Shown: positions 8,431 to 18,412, numbered from the stretch's first letter. The stretch: DNA of 64,000 nucleotides from Marihabitans asiaticum (GCF_007828725.1 NZ_VIUW01000001.1:310001-374000), one strand, 5' to 3'. Program-made: numbers and translations. Notes: generated from the letters alone by a model not told the origin.

Positions 8431-9788
8431 GACTGGCTCCTGTCGGTGCGAAGGGGGAGTGTCGCGGTCAGGGTGGTCGGCCCGCCGGGTGGGGAGGAGA
8501 CCTCGAGCTCGCCGTCGACGGAACGGACCCGCTGGCGCAACCCGGTCAGCCCGGTGCCGAGCGAAGGGTCCGCGCCACCGACCCCGTCGTCGGTGACCCG
8601 CACGATCAGTGCCGGCTGCTCACCGTGGCTGGTCATGACGTCGACCATCGCCCGGCAGGCGCGGGAGTGCTTCGCGACATTGGTCAGGCCCTCGCTGGCG
8701 ACGAAGTAGGCGATCGCCTCGACCGTGGGGTCGACCCGGCCGACGCCGTCGGCGCGAACCTCGACCGGGATCGGGGAGCGGCTCGCCAGCGCAGAGAGCG
8801 CGGCGTCGAGGCCGCGGTCGGTGAGGACCGGCGGTGCGATGCCGCGGGCGACGTGGCGCATCTCGACGATGGCCTCCTTGGCCGAGGCGTGCGCCTCGTC
8901 GAGCAGCTCGGAGGCGGCGTCGGGGTCGGAGCGGATCGCGTCGCGTGCCATGCCGAGGCTCATCGCGATGGCCACGAGCCGCTGCTGCGGCCCGTCGTGG
9001 AGGTCACGCTCGATGCGCCGCCGCTCGGACTCGACGGAGTCGACGGTCTCCTGGCGGGTCGAGGTGAGCGTGTCGACCCGGTCGCTCAGGGCGCGCATCA
9101 CCTGGGTCTCGTCGCGGCCGAGGAGCCAGCGGGCCAGCCGGACGTCGACCTGGGTGACGAGCGAGGAGAGGAGCGGCAGGGCGAGGAGGGCGAGCACGCC
9201 GACCAACCAGAGGGCGGTGAGCTCGGCGAGACCGTCGACCCGGACGAGCCAGAGCGAGAGGCCGTCGTCGGGGATGGAGCCGGCGTAGAGCGGCAGGGCG
9301 ACGAGGGTAAGTGCGAAGGCGGCGGCCACCAGCATGGTGAAGCCGATGGCCAGGCCCCACATGCTGTGCAGCACGAGGTAGGCGGCGGCGCGCCAGCTGT
9401 CCTTGTCGAGCCAGAGCCGCTGCCAGAGAGGCTGCCCGACCGGCGGGGTGGGCGCGGCGATCTGCGCGCCGGTGAGCGCGGAGACGCGGTGCCGCTCGGC
9501 GACGCCGAGCACCCGGCACAGCCAGAGCGCGGGGATGATGAGGACGATGCCGATGACGCCGCTGATCGCGGCGATCGCCCCGAGCAGCAGCAGCCACGCC
9601 CCGAGGGCGAACCACGCGGTGACCGTGTGGGTGAGCAGCAGGGCGAGGTCTCCCCACCCCTTCGTCCACCGGCGGAGGATGCCGGCGCGCGGCTGGCCCG
9701 GGACCGATCCGGTGGATGAGACCGGAGCCTGCGCCCCGGCAGTCTCGGGGGTCGGCCGTCCGCCGACGGGAAGTGCTGGGCTGCTCAT
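8427..9788 (-). CDS. Sensor histidine kinase (HisKA_3) with membrane sensor domain
   Basis: Membrane histidine kinase of 453 residues. Residues ~45-210 contain about four hydrophobic segments resembling the actinobacterial 'putative sensor' domain. The dimerisation/phosphoacceptor box is RRRIERDLHDGPQQR with the conserved histidine. The ATPase domain follows with EGLTNVAKHS (N box) and DDGVGG...LGTGLTGLRQR (G box). It heads a three-gene operon with the response regulator and the DUF4097-like protein. The architecture is that of DesK/LiaS-like envelope sensors; the actual signal is unknown. Confidence 0.92.
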   Translation of the reverse strand: MSSPALPVGGRPTPETAGAQAPVSSTGSVPGQPRAGILRRWTKGWGDLALLLTHTVTAWFALGAWLLLLGAIAAISGVIGIVLIIPALWLCRVLGVAERHRVSALTGAQIAAPTPPVGQPLWQRLWLDKDSWRAAAYLVLHSMWGLAIGFTMLVAAAFALTLVALPLYAGSIPDDGLSLWLVRVDGLAELTALWLVGVLALLALPLLSSLVTQVDVRLARWLLGRDETQVMRALSDRVDTLTSTRQETVDSVESERRRIERDLHDGPQQRLVAIAMSLGMARDAIRSDPDAASELLDEAHASAKEAIVEMRHVARGIAPPVLTDRGLDAALSALASRSPIPVEVRADGVGRVDPTVEAIAYFVASEGLTNVAKHSRACRAMVDVMTSHGEQPALIVRVTDDGVGGADPSLGTGLTGLRQRVRSVDGELEVSSPPGGPTTLTATLPLRTDRSQS

Positions 9789-9858
9789 GGCTCAACGGTA
9801 GGCAGGCCCGGGTCGTCGCGGCAGCGGTGCTGACCTCCGACACACCCGGGGGGCAACC

Positions 9859-9940
9859 CCACCCCTTCGCAGATCCCCGGGGAACCTCAGACGAACGGTC
9901 ACCCCACCCCTTCGCAGATCCCCGGGGAACCTCAGGCGAA
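9859..9940 (-). repeat. Dispersed ~40-bp repeat, two copies, overlapping the fructosamine kinase 3' end
   Basis: Two further copies (about 9859-9899 and 9903-9940) of the repeat seen at 6899-6998, in the opposite orientation. The second runs into the stop codon of the fructosamine kinase-like gene (TGA complement at 9932-9934), so the repeat supplies the end of that protein. Each copy includes CCCCTTCG. Confidence 0.9.
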
Positions 9941-10735
9941 GCGGCGGGCGATCGCCTTGGACTGCTCCAGGTAGTGCCCCCCGAAGAGGACCGCGTGCAT
10001 CATCACCGGGTGCAGCTGGTGCAGCGGAACCCGCTCCTGCCAGCCGTCGGCGAGCGGAGCCGCCTCGTCGTAGGCGGCGACGATGCGTGCGACGTGCGGC
10101 CCGCGGAAGAGCAGCAGCATCGCCAGGTCGGTCTCCCGATGCCCGCCGTGCGCGGCCGGGTCGATGAGCACCCCGCCCGACCGGGTCCACAGGACGTTGC
10201 CGGTCCACAGGTCGCCATGGATGCGCGAAGGGGGGTCGTCGGTGTCGTGGGTCCCGTCGGCGAGGCGAGCAGCCACCCCTTCGAACAGGGCGGCGTCGTC
10301 GAGATCGAAGGTGCCCTGGTTCCGCCCCAGGCGGTAGGTGTGCATGATCCGCTGCTCGCCGTAGAACTCGCCCCACCGCGGCATCGGCTCCAGCGGCAGC
10401 GGCAGGGGGCGGATCGCCGGGCCAAGGAACCCATGACCGCTTCGCCAATGGGACGGCGGCGCCCCGAACGCATCGGCTCCAGCGGAGTGCGTCGCGGCGA
10501 GGGCCGCGCCGAACGCATCGGCCTGCAGGTTGGTCGGCGGGACCGGCGAGAGCTGCTCCAGATCGAGGTGGTCGTCCTCGATCTCGTGCACCCGCACGAC
10601 GCGGGCTCCCCCCGTCGCCTCAGCCTCCTCGAGCCAGAGCAAGCCGGCCGCCTCCCACGCGGTGTAGCCCGCTGGCGCGTCACCGGCGTCCTTGCGAAAG
10701 ATCTGCGGCCTGTCGTCCTCGGTCACACGCGCCAC
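9932..10735 (-). CDS. Fructosamine kinase family protein
   Basis: Aminoglycoside-kinase-fold protein of 267 residues in the fructosamine/ketosamine-3-kinase family, which phosphorylates sugars attached to amines and so helps remove glycation adducts. The catalytic loop is IHGDLWTGNVLW, and the metal-binding segment is DPAAHGGHRETDLAM, the family form of DFG. The N-terminus matches the usual beginning (FRKDAGDAPAGYTAWEAAGL), supporting the start used. Physiological substrate is not determinable. It lies 16 bases after the malic enzyme stop on the same strand. Confidence 0.85.
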   Translation of the reverse strand: MARVTEDDRPQIFRKDAGDAPAGYTAWEAAGLLWLEEAEATGGARVVRVHEIEDDHLDLEQLSPVPPTNLQADAFGAALAATHSAGADAFGAPPSHWRSGHGFLGPAIRPLPLPLEPMPRWGEFYGEQRIMHTYRLGRNQGTFDLDDAALFEGVAARLADGTHDTDDPPSRIHGDLWTGNVLWTRSGGVLIDPAAHGGHRETDLAMLLLFRGPHVARIVAAYDEAAPLADGWQERVPLHQLHPVMMHAVLFGGHYLEQSKAIARRFA

Positions 10736-10751
10736 CCTACGAATGCCGAGC

Positions 10752-12263
<1,512 letters not shown>

Positions 12264-12422
12264 GTGACCAGGGTCTCATCCCGGTCGTTGCATCGCCGCG
12301 CCTTTGGTCGCGGCATCGCCGAGGACGCAACGCGCAATGGCGAGTCCGTTCGCCCCCCACACTCCCCGTCCCGTCCTACTGTGTGACTCACGCCACACAC
12401 CCCCTTCGAGATCGGACACCGA

Positions 12423-13490
12423 ATGAGGTCCTCCACCACCCGCCGCGCGCTCGCCCTCACCGGTGCCGCCGCGCTGATCACGCTCCCCGCCGCCCCGACC
12501 GGCGCCGCCGACGCCGGTCGGTATGTTGCCCTCGGCGACTCGTACTCCTCGGGCCTGGGCACCCGCTCCTATCTCGCGGACGGCACCGAGTGCCGCCGTT
12601 CGACGCTGGCCTACCCCTCCCTCGTCGCCGCCGCGCGGGGGTACTCCCTCGATCTGCGTGCCTGCTCGGGTGCCACGGTGCCCGACATCCAGAACGCCCA
12701 GCTCGGTGCCCTGAGCGGGTCGACCGATTACGTGACGCTCTCCGTCGGGGGCAACGACGCGGGATTCGCCGACGTCCTCACCGAGTGTGCGCTGCCGAGC
12801 TGGGCCAGCCGGTGCAACCGGGCGATCGACGGCGCCCAGTCCTTCATCTCGACGTCGCTGCCGGGCCGCCTGACCACCCTCTACTCCCAGGTACGCGCCG
12901 CAGCACCGAACGCCACCGTGGTCATCGTCGGCTACCCGCGCATCTTCATGGGCAAGGACTGCAACGCCTTCACCTGGTTCTCCCCGAGCGAGCAGACCCG
13001 GCTTAACCAGACCGCCGACCAGCTCAACGCCCTGCTCGCCAGCCGCGCCTCGGCGGCGGGCTTCACCTTCGTCAACCCGACCCAGCGCTTCACCGGTCAC
13101 GCGGTCTGCGACCGCCCGGAGTGGATCAACGGACTGTCCTACCCGATCGATGAGTCCTACCACCCGAACCGGTCGGGCCACGCGACGGGCTACACCCCGC
13201 TGGTGAGCCTCCCGCTCAGTGGCTCGAGCGTCTCGGTGACGTCGGCGGTGCGCTCGTCGGCTAAGAAGGCCGGCCCGGACCAGGCGAAGCTGCAGCGCAA
13301 GCGCGCCACGCTCGACCGGCGGATCCAGCCCAAGGAGTTCCGACTCCCCGACCTGGACTCCGCCCGCGTGCAGTCCAGGGCGAAGGCACTGGGGATCGAC
13401 ACCGACGACCGGGCCGAGGTCGACCAGATGGACCGGGTGCACTCGGCGAAGCAGGCGAAGCAGGCGAAGCAGGCCAAGCAACCCAAGTAG
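12423..13490 (+). CDS. Secreted SGNH/GDSL-family hydrolase with Lys/Gln/Ala repeat tail
   Basis: Exported esterase/lipase of 355 residues. A signal peptide is clear (TRRALALTGAAALITLPAA, probable cleavage near residue 29). Block I is YVALGDSYSSGLG with nucleophile Ser40, block III is SVGGNDAGF, and the C-terminal histidine is probably in ESYHPNRSGH. Six cysteines suit disulfides outside the cell. After residue ~280 comes a basic linker ending in KQAKQAKQAKQPK. The TAG stop at 13488-13490 falls exactly where the following repeat copy has GAG, so the original protein was probably 24 residues longer. Confidence 0.88.
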   Translation: MRSSTTRRALALTGAAALITLPAAPTGAADAGRYVALGDSYSSGLGTRSYLADGTECRRSTLAYPSLVAAARGYSLDLRACSGATVPDIQNAQLGALSGSTDYVTLSVGGNDAGFADVLTECALPSWASRCNRAIDGAQSFISTSLPGRLTTLYSQVRAAAPNATVVIVGYPRIFMGKDCNAFTWFSPSEQTRLNQTADQLNALLASRASAAGFTFVNPTQRFTGHAVCDRPEWINGLSYPIDESYHPNRSGHATGYTPLVSLPLSGSSVSVTSAVRSSAKKAGPDQAKLQRKRATLDRRIQPKEFRLPDLDSARVQSRAKALGIDTDDRAEVDQMDRVHSAKQAKQAKQAKQPK

Positions 13491-13562
13491 GCACAGCAGG
13501 CGAAGCAGGCCAAGCAACCCAAGGAGGCACAGCAGGCGAAGGCAACTCCCGCGCAGCGCTGA
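13488..13562 (+). repeat. C-terminal tail repeat beyond an internal stop codon
   Basis: After TAG (13488-13490) the same frame stays open to TGA at 13560-13562, encoding AQQAKQAKQPKEAQQAKATPAQR. The sequence before and after the stop repeats: CCCAAG TAG GCACAGCAG at the first junction and CCCAAG GAG GCACAGCAG at the second. One G-to-T change therefore explains the early stop. Confidence 0.85.
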
Positions 13563-13612
13563 GAGAGTCGGGGCCTGGCCGCGGGCGACAGGTCGACCGA
13601 CCGGGCGCCGTC

Positions 13613-15109
13613 TCACCGCCGACACCTCGTCAGGGTGATCACCTTCCGCGCCGGTGAGGCATCGACCTGCTCCTCGCGCACGGTCTGCTCGAACCCTCGC
13701 CCGATCAGCCGGTTGTGATGCCCGCAGACCGGTGCCCCGCTAGCCAGGTCGGTCGGGCCGCCCTCGGCCCATCCGAGCAGATGGTGGATCTCGCACCAGG
13801 CGAAGGGGATGTCGCACCCCTCCACCGCGCAGCTGTCGTAGAGCGTGGCCAGCGCGACCCGCTGCCCGGGGGTGAAGAACCGGGACTGTCGCCCGAGGTC
13901 CAGCGGCACCGACGCGCCCCCGAGGACGGCGGGGATGATGCCGGCGGCGCTGGCAAGGCGCCGGACCTCGCCGGCGCTGAGCGTCGTCCCGAGGTCGGTC
14001 CTGCCCACCCGGGTGAGCTCTCCGGTGAGGTCCTCCAGCCTGGTCGTGACGACGACGGTCGCGGCGGTCTTCTCGTGCAGGTGGTCGGTCGGCAGGTGCT
14101 CGAGCAGGATCGCGAGGTCCTGCCCGTGGCGCTGCTGCCGGGCGAGGCTGCGTTCCTTCGGAGTCAGGCTCGGGTCGCACCAGGGCCTCGGGTCATCGGT
14201 CGAGGTGTCGCCGCGAGTGCCGTCGCCCTCGGTGCGCCGTCTCGGCGCGGACATCGCCTCGAGGATCTTCTGCAGCGTCTTGCCCGCGAGCGTCGGCACC
14301 GTGAACTGCCCGAACATCGTCCCGTCATCGTTGTCCTTGATCCAGAACGACGAGCGCTCCCAGGCCGCCTCCTCCTGCGCCTGGACGCAGCGGTCCTCGT
14401 GCTCGTCGGCGGCCGCGACGTCACCGGTGACGCGCTCGAGCACGCGCGCAGCGAGTCGCCTCAGGTCTCGGGGGCTGCGGCCGCGGGCAAGTCGTACGAG
14501 CTCGGCCTCGCACTCGCCGACCACCTCCGCGGCCAACCCATCGGGCAACGTGCCCAGCGTGCCCGTGATGACATCGACGTGGGCGGGGGAGAGATCACCG
14601 GCCAGCTGGGCGCGAGCGAGCACCGGCAGGCCCGGAGCGGGCAGGTCGGGAGTGGGCAGACCAGGCGCCAGCAGATCGGCAGCCGAACCGCAGGCCTCGC
14701 CCGAGCCAGCACCGCCAGTGCCGGACCCACCCGAGGACGCCTCGGCGCCACCCGCGGCGGAGGCGAGTGCCAGCCCGGTGCTCTCGGCCCGGCGGGCGAT
14801 CCGCGTCGCCTCGCGGGCGTCGGTGGCCGTCACCTGCCCCAGCCAGTGCCCGGCGCTACGCGCGCCCGCCCGCTCCGGCGCCCCTGCCTCGGCCGCGATC
14901 CCCGCGGCCTTGTCCCGCAGGGCGGAGCACCGGTTGACCAACCGGGTCACCTCTCGCAGCACCCGACCGAGATCCGCAGTCGTCACGCCCCGGGCAGCGC
15001 GCAACGCGTCGAGCTCCCGCTCGAGCTGGTCCAGCCCAGAGTGCAGCTGCCCGCACAACCCACCCGGAGCTTGGTCCGCTCCGGTCGAGGGAGCCACGTC
15101 GATCGCCAT
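13613..15109 (-). CDS. DUF222 / HNH endonuclease domain protein (13E12-repeat family)
   Basis: Protein of 498 residues: an N-terminal alpha-helical DUF222 domain, an Ala/Gly/Pro-rich spacer around residues 110-150, and a C-terminal HNH nuclease domain (CAVEGCDIPF...WCEIHHLLGWAEGG...LCGHHNRLI-like pattern with paired Cys/His). This is the multicopy actinobacterial 13E12-like family; some M. tuberculosis members are LexA-regulated. An SOS-box sequence ends at most four bases upstream of the ATG, pointing to DNA-damage induction. Function is unproved; nuclease activity on damaged or mobile DNA is a reasonable guess. Confidence 0.85.
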   Translation of the reverse strand: MAIDVAPSTGADQAPGGLCGQLHSGLDQLERELDALRAARGVTTADLGRVLREVTRLVNRCSALRDKAAGIAAEAGAPERAGARSAGHWLGQVTATDAREATRIARRAESTGLALASAAGGAEASSGGSGTGGAGSGEACGSAADLLAPGLPTPDLPAPGLPVLARAQLAGDLSPAHVDVITGTLGTLPDGLAAEVVGECEAELVRLARGRSPRDLRRLAARVLERVTGDVAAADEHEDRCVQAQEEAAWERSSFWIKDNDDGTMFGQFTVPTLAGKTLQKILEAMSAPRRRTEGDGTRGDTSTDDPRPWCDPSLTPKERSLARQQRHGQDLAILLEHLPTDHLHEKTAATVVVTTRLEDLTGELTRVGRTDLGTTLSAGEVRRLASAAGIIPAVLGGASVPLDLGRQSRFFTPGQRVALATLYDSCAVEGCDIPFAWCEIHHLLGWAEGGPTDLASGAPVCGHHNRLIGRGFEQTVREEQVDASPARKVITLTRCRR

Positions 15110-15112
15110 AGA

Positions 15113-15128
15113 TCAAACATATGTTCGA
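15113..15128 (-). promoter_or_regulatory. Predicted LexA/SOS box upstream of the DUF222-HNH gene
   Basis: TCAAACATATGTTCGA matches the mycobacterial-type SOS box (TCGAAC-N4-GTTCGA) at all but one fixed position. It lies three bases before the ATG at 15109 of the HNH gene, where bound LexA would block transcription or a near-leaderless start. Confidence 0.75.
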
Positions 15129-15319
15129 CAACTGACAACGTCCTCGACGGTCCGATGGCTGTGGACACAGCGCTTCGGAACCCGGGCCTGTGGACAGCCA
15201 CCCTGGCGGACACAGTCGGCCCGTAACCACCGCCGCAACGTCACCACCGCCGCACCGTGAACGCAGGCACCCACTACGCGCGCCCGAGCAGATCACCCCC
15301 AACCGGCCACACTGACCAG

Positions 15320-15850
15320 GTGATCCCCCTTCGCACCGAGCGTCTCCGGCTGCGCCCCTTCACCGAGGCCGACGCCCCCTTCGTCCTCGCGGGCCACCAG
15401 AGCGAGGGGCTGCGCCGCTTCATCCCGAGCCAGGTCCTCGACGACCCCTCGGAGGTCCCGGCGCGGATCGAGCGGTTCCAGCGCTTCGACGACGACCCGG
15501 TCCTCGGGGTTGTCGCCGTCGAGCGGCTCGCGGACGGCGCGCCGGTCGGGTTGGTCATGCTCCAGCCGATCCCGCCGAGCGAAGGGGTGGACCGCGCGGA
15601 CATCGAGATCGGCTGGCGCGGCCATCCTGAGCACGCCGGCCGCGGATACATCACCGAGGCCGCGGCTACGGTGCTCGACCACGCCCTCGCGACCCTTCCG
15701 CGGGTCCTCGCCGTGACCCATCCGGACAACGTCGCCTCGCAGGCGGTGTGCCGCCGGATCGGGATGGCGGACCGAGGGCTGACGGATGACTACTACGACG
15801 AGCCGGGGGTCCGCCTCTTCGTCATCGACAGCCACCCCGAGATAAAGTGA
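15320..15850 (+). CDS. GNAT-family N-acetyltransferase (RimJ/RimL-like)
   Basis: Acetyltransferase of 176 residues starting at GTG 15320, where the typical opening IPLRTERLRLRPFTEADA begins. An upstream in-frame start at 15257 would add 21 unlike residues. The acetyl-CoA-binding region is WRGHPEHAGRGYITEAA, and the C-terminal VTHPDNVASQAVCRRIGM is characteristic of RimJ/RimL-type proteins that modify protein N-termini or small amines. Substrate unknown. It precedes the methyltransferase by 24 bases. Confidence 0.85.
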   Translation: MIPLRTERLRLRPFTEADAPFVLAGHQSEGLRRFIPSQVLDDPSEVPARIERFQRFDDDPVLGVVAVERLADGAPVGLVMLQPIPPSEGVDRADIEIGWRGHPEHAGRGYITEAAATVLDHALATLPRVLAVTHPDNVASQAVCRRIGMADRGLTDDYYDEPGVRLFVIDSHPEIK

Positions 15851-15874
15851 GAAGCGTTCTCGTACGCTGACGCG

Positions 15875-16573
15875 GTGAGCTACCCCCAGGCCGACATCTA
15901 CGACGCCTTCGCCACCGACGACTGGACGACGATGGGGCCCGTTCTCGCGGCCGCTCTCGAGCCCTGGCGGGGTACGACCGGCGTCGCCCTCGACCTCGGC
16001 GCCGGCACGGGTCTGTCTACCGCCGTCGTCGCCGAGCAGCTGCCGGCCGCCGAGGTCCTCTCCTGCGAGCCGAACCCGACCCTGCGCGCCTCGCTGATCA
16101 CCCGGGTCGTCGAGCGCGGCCTGATCGACCGGGTGAGCGTCTACCCCTTCGCCGCCGCCGACGTGATCAGCGCCCTGGACGAGCCGATCACCGTGATGAC
16201 GGCGCTCAACATGATCGGTCACGTCGCGCCGGTCGCGGCGCATGCGCCGACCGTCGCGGACCCGGAGCCGGTGACCTTCGTCGAGCGGCGGATCGGTCGG
16301 CGGACCTACACGGGCGAGTGCCAGGCGGAGGTCGACAGGGACGGCAAGGTCGTCTGGCGGAAGGCGTGGCGGGTGCGCGAAGGGGGTGAGCTCGTCGACG
16401 AGCGCACGGCCAGGATCCCGTGGAGCCGGGTCGACCAGGCGAGTCTGGGGGCCACCCTCTCCCCGCTCGGCCTGGCGGTCGAGCTGGCCGGAGACCTCCT
16501 GCTCGTCACCCGGGCCGGCGAGACCCGGGCCTACGTCACCCCAACCGAGGGACCCCTCGATCCGACTCGCTAA
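15875..16573 (+). CDS. Class I SAM-dependent methyltransferase
   Basis: Protein of 232 residues with a Rossmann methyltransferase core: motif I ALDLGAGTGLSTAVV near residue 40, then the acidic strand end VLSCEPNP. The middle (MTALNMIGHVAPVAAHA) suggests the usual post-II/post-III strands but seems short. The C-terminal part is a beta-rich extension. A palindrome, GAGAAGCGTTCTC, sits just upstream of the GTG start. Substrate cannot be predicted. Confidence 0.75.
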   Translation: MSYPQADIYDAFATDDWTTMGPVLAAALEPWRGTTGVALDLGAGTGLSTAVVAEQLPAAEVLSCEPNPTLRASLITRVVERGLIDRVSVYPFAAADVISALDEPITVMTALNMIGHVAPVAAHAPTVADPEPVTFVERRIGRRTYTGECQAEVDRDGKVVWRKAWRVREGGELVDERTARIPWSRVDQASLGATLSPLGLAVELAGDLLLVTRAGETRAYVTPTEGPLDPTR

Positions 16574-16617
16574 CGAAATATCCCCCCTTCGCTAGAGACC
16601 CGGATACTCTCCGAGCC

Positions 16618-17844
16618 GTGGACCCGATCACCAACCCGTACGCCCCCGGAGCCGGTCAGCGTCCGCCCGAGCTGGCGGGCCGCGAGGAGCAGCTGACCAC
16701 CTTCGACGTCGTGCTCAAGCGGGTCGCCGCCGGCCGGCCCGACCGCAGCCTCGTCCTCACCGGGCTGCGCGGGGTGGGCAAGACCGTGCTGCTCAACCAG
16801 CTGCGCAGCGCCGCCGTCCGCGCGACGTGGGGGACCGGCAAGCTCGAGGCGCGCCCGGACCAGCGGCTGCGCCGCCCCCTCGCCAGCGCGCTGCACCAGG
16901 CGGTCCGCGAGCTCGGGCACACCCAGGACGACGAGGTCGCGCACGTGCTCGGGGTGATCAAGTCCTTCGGGCAGCGTGACGCGGCACCGGGCACCAAGCT
17001 GCGCGAGATGTGGACCGGGGGGATCGACGCGCCCGCGGTCAAGGGGCGCGCGGACTCCGGGGACATCGAGATCGACCTCGTCGAGCTACTCACCGACGTC
17101 GGCGGGCTGGCGGCGGACCTCGGGCGGGGCGTCGGCGTCTTCATCGACGAGATGCAGGACCTCGGGCCCGACGACGTGTCGGCGCTGTGCGCGGCGTGCC
17201 ACGAGATCAGCCAGTCGGGCCTGCCGGTCATCGTCGTCGGGGCCGGACTGCCGCACCTGCCGGCGGTGCTCTCGGCCAGCAAGTCTTACTCGGAGAGGCT
17301 CTTCCGCTACGTGCGGATTGATCGGCTGCCGCGGGAGGCGGCCGATCTGGCGCTCACGGCGCCGGCGTCGGAGGAGGACGCGGACTTCGAGCCGGCGGCG
17401 CTCGACGCGCTGTATGCGGCGACGGGCGGGTACCCCTACTTCATCCAGGCGTACGGCAAGTCGGTGTGGGACGTCGCCCCGGCCTCCCCGATCCGGGCCG
17501 AGGACGTCGCGGTCGCCGCGCCGGAGGCCGAGGCCGAGCTGGCGGTCGGGTTCTTCGGGTCGCGATTCGAGCGGGCGACGCCGGGGGAGCGGGAGTACCT
17601 GCGGGCGATGGCGGACGTGGCGGCGCGCATGGCTGCGGACGCGGTCGACGGCGAAGGGGGAGGACTCGACGAGATCGAGTCGGTTGCCACCTCGGAGGTC
17701 GCGGCGCTGCTCGGGAAGAAGCCGCAATCGCTCTCGCCCGCGCGGGATGCGCTGCTGAAGAAGGGCTTGATCTACTCCGGTGAGCGGGGGCGGATCGCCT
17801 TCACCGTGCCGCATTTCGGGAGGTATCTGCGCGAGCAGACGTGA
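16618..17844 (+). CDS. P-loop ATPase (AAA/ORC1-like ATP-binding protein)
   Basis: ATPase of 408 residues, start GTG 16618. Walker A is TGLRGVGKTVLLNQL near residue 52; Walker B is VGVFIDEMQDLG near residue 178; a sensor-like VVGAGLPHLP follows. The C-terminal region looks like a winged helix (SEVAALLGKKPQSLSPARDALLKKGL), as in archaeal-type ATPases fused to DNA-binding domains. It is a recognisable actinobacterial family without established function. The Tn7-like element is inserted 12 bases after its stop, so the gene is intact and could serve as a landing site. Confidence 0.8.
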   Translation: MDPITNPYAPGAGQRPPELAGREEQLTTFDVVLKRVAAGRPDRSLVLTGLRGVGKTVLLNQLRSAAVRATWGTGKLEARPDQRLRRPLASALHQAVRELGHTQDDEVAHVLGVIKSFGQRDAAPGTKLREMWTGGIDAPAVKGRADSGDIEIDLVELLTDVGGLAADLGRGVGVFIDEMQDLGPDDVSALCAACHEISQSGLPVIVVGAGLPHLPAVLSASKSYSERLFRYVRIDRLPREAADLALTAPASEEDADFEPAALDALYAATGGYPYFIQAYGKSVWDVAPASPIRAEDVAVAAPEAEAELAVGFFGSRFERATPGEREYLRAMADVAARMAADAVDGEGGGLDEIESVATSEVAALLGKKPQSLSPARDALLKKGLIYSGERGRIAFTVPHFGRYLREQT

Positions 17845-17856
17845 GGTGTGCTGTCA

Positions 17857-17963
17857 TGTCAGCGGGGAACGATTTTGCGACTTACTGGAGAGTTCGCGAC
17901 ACGCGCGACAGATCGGGCGCTTCAGTGGCGGATTTTGCGACTCCAGCGGCGGATTTTGCGACT
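17857..17963 (+). repeat. Left end of the Tn7-like element with TnsB-site-like repeats
   Basis: Contains three exact copies of GATTTTGCGACT at 17871-17882, 17931-17942 and 17952-17963, all in one orientation, and a weaker GAGTTCGCGAC near 17890. The right end has the inverted equivalents. Arrays like this normally bind the DDE transposase TnsB. Confidence 0.85.
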
Positions 17964-17975
17964 GAGGTCGGTGCG

Positions 17976-18412
17976 CTACATCCCCATCTGGCGGTTGATC
18001 GCTGCCGCCCCGATGTCGACGGCGAGGTCGCGCCCAGCGTTGGCCAGGTAGGTAGCCGCCTTGCGCAGGAAGGTCTTGCGCTCCTCGTCAGGCTCTCGAT
18101 CGGCGGCCCCCCGAGCGCCTCGACGAGTCGCTCGGCGATCACCTCAGCCGTCGGCCAAGCGCCTACCGCTCGGCGGGCGTGGCCGGTGGGGGCGCCGATG
18201 AAGACGACCTGACCCGACACCACACGCTCCAGTTGGGACAAGAACGGTGGCTCTTCTGACTCGAGGGCAATCAGCGCTCGCTGGACGGTCGTGGCGTCCA
18301 GTTCAGTTCGCGCCTCGATCTGCTCTGGGCTCACGCCGGGGCCGGAATCCTCGAAGGTCTTGACGATCGCGTTCAGCACCGGAAGGTCTCGGCTGGTCCA
18401 GGTGTCTTCCAT
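17976..18412 (-). pseudogene. Frameshifted hypothetical protein, possible HTH (transposon cargo)
   Basis: The first ~100 codons from ATG 18412 read MEDTWTSRDLPVLNAIVK and give a compact alpha/beta protein with a helix-turn-helix-like stretch (SPEQIEARTELDATTVQRAL). Inside a run of six G (minus strand, about 18106) the reading frame changes. Adding one base restores AADREPDEERKTFLRKAA and a natural end at GAAAINRQMGM. As sequenced, the original frame runs on into the transposon end repeats. Unknown function; either decay or a homopolymer miscall. Confidence 0.65.

Noticed and set aside
8625-9719. Long plus-strand open frame opposite the histidine kinase
   Set aside because: Gly/Arg/Asp-rich shadow of a well-supported kinase gene, with no recognisable motif.
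13613-15109. DUF222-HNH gene as a homing endonuclease or intein
   Set aside because: No intein splice motifs or interrupted host gene; full-length DUF222-HNH architecture is that of the stand-alone 13E12-like family.
17857-17963. IS21-type end instead of a Tn7-like end
   Set aside because: IS21 elements also have multiple end repeats, but no istA/istB is present and the paired ends enclose tnsABC-tniQ with a 5-bp duplication. The possibility that the ends were borrowed from an older IS is not fully excluded.
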